Shown piece by piece: positions 52,601 to 54,700 of a stretch of DNA of 54,700 nt (its first letter is position 1; each line of letters begins with the position of its first letter). The notes under the pieces were generated by a model that ran no database searches, was not told the origin of the DNA, and saw only the letters and a program-made list of their open reading frames with translations. The stretch is taken from contig CAUYUJ010006293.1 in assembly GCA_963575745.1 (NCBI GenBank), forward strand, positions 1 through 54,700. The letters run 5' to 3'. Source of the stretch: Prorocentrum cordatum (Eukaryota; Sar; Dinophyceae; Prorocentrales; Prorocentraceae). The translations under genes and the position numbers were made by a program.

Positions 52601-53960
52601 TTGGTTTTTCTCGACCAATTTTCTAGTGACCCACCCCTCCGTGGGTCACCCAGTGGGCTTGCGCCGTATGGCAAACGTATTGAGTGGCAATGCCTCGCCT
52701 CATGTTGAGGCCCAGAATGCAAGTGAAACAGCTGGTTGTTCTCAACCAGCTGTCTTGTGACCCACCCCTTCGTGGGTCACCTGGTGTGCTTGCGCCGTAT
52801 GGCAAACATACAAAGTGGCAGTGCGTCGCCTCATGACGAGGCCCAGGATGCAGGTGAAACAAATTTGTTTTTTCCCAACAAGTTCTCTGGTGACCCACGC
52901 CTTCGTGGGTCCCCTGGTGTGCTTGCGCCGTATGGAAAACGTATTGAGTGGCAATGCGTCGCCTCATGTTGAGGCCCAGAATGCAAGTGAAACTAATTGT
53001 TTTTCTCAGCCAATTGTCTGGTGGCCCACCCCTTCGTGGGTCACCCGGTTTGCTTGCGCCGTATGGAAAACGCATTGAGTGGCAGTGCGTCGCCTCATGT
53101 TGAGGCCCAGAATGCAAGTGAAACAGTTGTTTTTTTGTCAACCAGTTGTCTGGTGACCCACCCCTTCGTGGGTCATCTGGTGTGCTTGCGCCGTATGGAA
53201 AACGCATTCAGTGGCAAATGGGTTTTTCTCAACCAGTTTTCTGGTGACCCACCCCTTTCGTGGGTCACCTGGTGTGCTTGCGCCGCATGGGAAACGTATT
53301 GAGTGGCAGTGCATCGCCTCATGTTGAGGCCCAGAATGCAAGTGAAACAATTGGTTTTCTCTATCAGTTTTCTGGTGACCCACCCCTTCGTGGGTCACCT
53401 GGTGTGCTTGCGCCGCATGGAAAACGCATTGAGTGGCAGTGCGTCGCCTCATGTTGAGGCCCAGAATGCAAGTGAAACAATGTTTTTTCTCAACCAGTTT
53501 CCTGGTGGCCCACCCCTTCGTGGGTCACCTGGTGTGCTTGCGCCGTATCGAAAACGCATTGAGTGGCAGTGCGTCGCCTCATGCTGAGGCCCAGAATGCA
53601 GGTGAAACCATTTGTTTTTCTCAACCAGTTTTCTGGCGACCCACCCCTTCGTGGGTCACCAGGTGTGCTTGCGCCGTGCGGCAAACGTATTGAGTGGCAA
53701 TCTTTCGCCTCATGTTGAGGCCCAGGATGCAAGTGAGACCACTGGTTTTTCCCAACCAGTTCTCTGGTGACCCGCCCCTTTCGTGGGTCACCTGGTGTGC
53801 TTGCGCCGCATGGCAAACATATTGAGTGGCAGTGCGTCGCCTCATGACGAGGCCCAGGATGCAGGTGAAGCAATTTGTTTCTCTCAACCAGTGTTCTGGT
53901 GACCCACCCCTTCGTGGGTCACCTGGCGCGCATGCGCTGCGTGGAAAACGTCCAAGGTGG
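49670..53960. repeat. 131-bp satellite array, copy 2 (about 33 units)
   Basis: This has the same unit and hairpins as array 1. Compared with array 1 it lacks two units near its left end, and one unit near 53205 carries a deletion. Open frames are artefacts. Confidence 0.97.
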
Positions 53961-53999
53961 CAGTCATCTGGATTCCTCGGAGGGCGCCGGGCCATGTCC

Positions 54000-54565
54000 T
54001 AGGGATTCCTGAGGTTCCCCTTGGGGTTCCTTAGGGTGCCCTAGGGATTCTTGGGGATTCATAAGGGATTCTTAAGAAGCCCCGAGGGAATCCGAAAGAT
54101 TCCCTGAGGACCCCGCAGGATCCCCGAAGGATTCCTGAAGATGTCCGAAGGGATTCTTCGGGAGCGCCGAGAGATTCCTCAGGATTCCCGAGGGACTCTT
54201 GCAGATTCCGCTTTGAATCCCAAGGATTCCGCAAGGATTCTCTTGGATTCCCGAGGGGGCCATAAGGATTCCCGAGGGTTTCTGGAGTCCGCGGGGATTC
54301 TTAACGACACGTTAGGGATTCCAAAGGATTCCTTAGGGATTCCTGACGATTCCCAGGGGATCCCTCAGGATTCCCTTAGGATTCTTCTTGAGGAGCCTTT
54401 AAGGATTCCTAAGGATTCCCTAGGCATTCCTAGGGATGCCCTCGGGATTCCTTATGATTCTCTTGGGATTCTTGTGGATGCCCTAGGGATTCGTAAGGAT
54501 TCCTTAGAAATTCCTTAGGGATTCCCAAGGGATCCCCAAGGATTCCCAGGGAGTCTGCCCCTCGC
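54000..54565. repeat. GATTCC-rich degenerate tandem repeat, copy 2
   Basis: This corresponds to 5060-5625 with scattered differences, and is followed by the same non-repetitive GCAGGCCGCCCTTCACAGGC segment. Confidence 0.85.
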
Positions 54566-54700
54566 AGGCCGCCCTTCACAGGCTTCCGTAGGCTTCCCCC
54601 GATAGGCTGCCCCCCACCGGCAAATTCAGGGAAACCCTCCTTGCCACCCGCCCAGCCAAGAATAATTTACGTCGCGCGCCTCAAATTCACCCTCCACGCT

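Larger units (their letters stand above)
49228..54700. repeat. Long direct repeat, copy 2 (runs off the window)
   Basis: This is the second copy of the block at 1-5756: leader, satellite, GATTCC-rich tail and the following TTCCCCCGATAGGCTG segment. Unusual satellite units occur in the same order as in copy 1, for example the short unit with CACCTGACGTATTGAATGG (1353 and 50312) and the TATGGAACGTATGGAAAACG unit (1885 and 50832). The block was therefore duplicated whole. Confidence 0.95.

Overview
The window looks like nuclear DNA of a dinoflagellate, or of a very similar intron-rich alga. Four points support this. (1) Every convincing coding segment is on the minus strand, which fits dinoflagellate unidirectional gene arrays. 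(2) Exons join in frame only when GC and GA donors are allowed beside GT. (3) Introns reach 4.6-5.0 kb and are filled with repeats. (4) The proteins resemble, from memory only, uncharacterised multi-copy proteins of Symbiodiniaceae and relatives. The species is not identifiable by eye.

Layout. Positions 1-5756 and 49228-54700 are two copies of one block: a leader, a satellite array of 131-bp units (about 34 and 33 units) and a GATTCC-rich tail. The 43 kb between them holds four minus-strand coding units. Gene A (23054-8974, at least 7 exons) carries zinc-binding-like cysteine pairs and a segment like the hAT transposase C-terminal region. Gene C (29594-28509) is a C5 cytosine DNA methyltransferase exon with motifs I, IV, VI, VIII, IX and X recognisable, but with Leu where the ENV glutamate should be. 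Gene B (43387-34539, 5 exons, about 1,100 codons) ends in a segment that faintly resembles a SAM-methyltransferase fold. Gene E (48676-47058, 2 exons) is a protein of unknown function. A further probable exon lies near 43955-44265.

The space between exons is mostly dispersed repeats, several with recognisable ends. Family CE has CCTACCTAGG ends around a core that passes from TACATC to CTATG to GCTAA repeats (6 copies). Family T is 1.0-1.4 kb with terminal inverted repeats around CCCACCAGCCC (4 copies). Family NE is about 1.95 kb and contains GC-palindrome foldbacks (2 copies). Family SE has GGAGGTGAGGGG ends around trinucleotide and GATCGATAGT repeats (at least 4 copies). They are nested: NE2 sits inside CE5, and CE4 sits inside T2, where T1 supplies the unoccupied site. 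Most copies lie inside introns while the exon reading frames stay aligned.

How it may work together (inference): introns grew by repeated insertion of short elements, and several introns have inverted repeats placed at the splice sites. The DNA methyltransferase exon is bracketed by outward-pointing T copies. The whole 43-kb interval, with a transposase-like gene and a methyltransferase, is bracketed by long direct repeats. It could be one unit of a 49.2-kb tandem array or one very large mobile unit; sequence beyond the window would decide.
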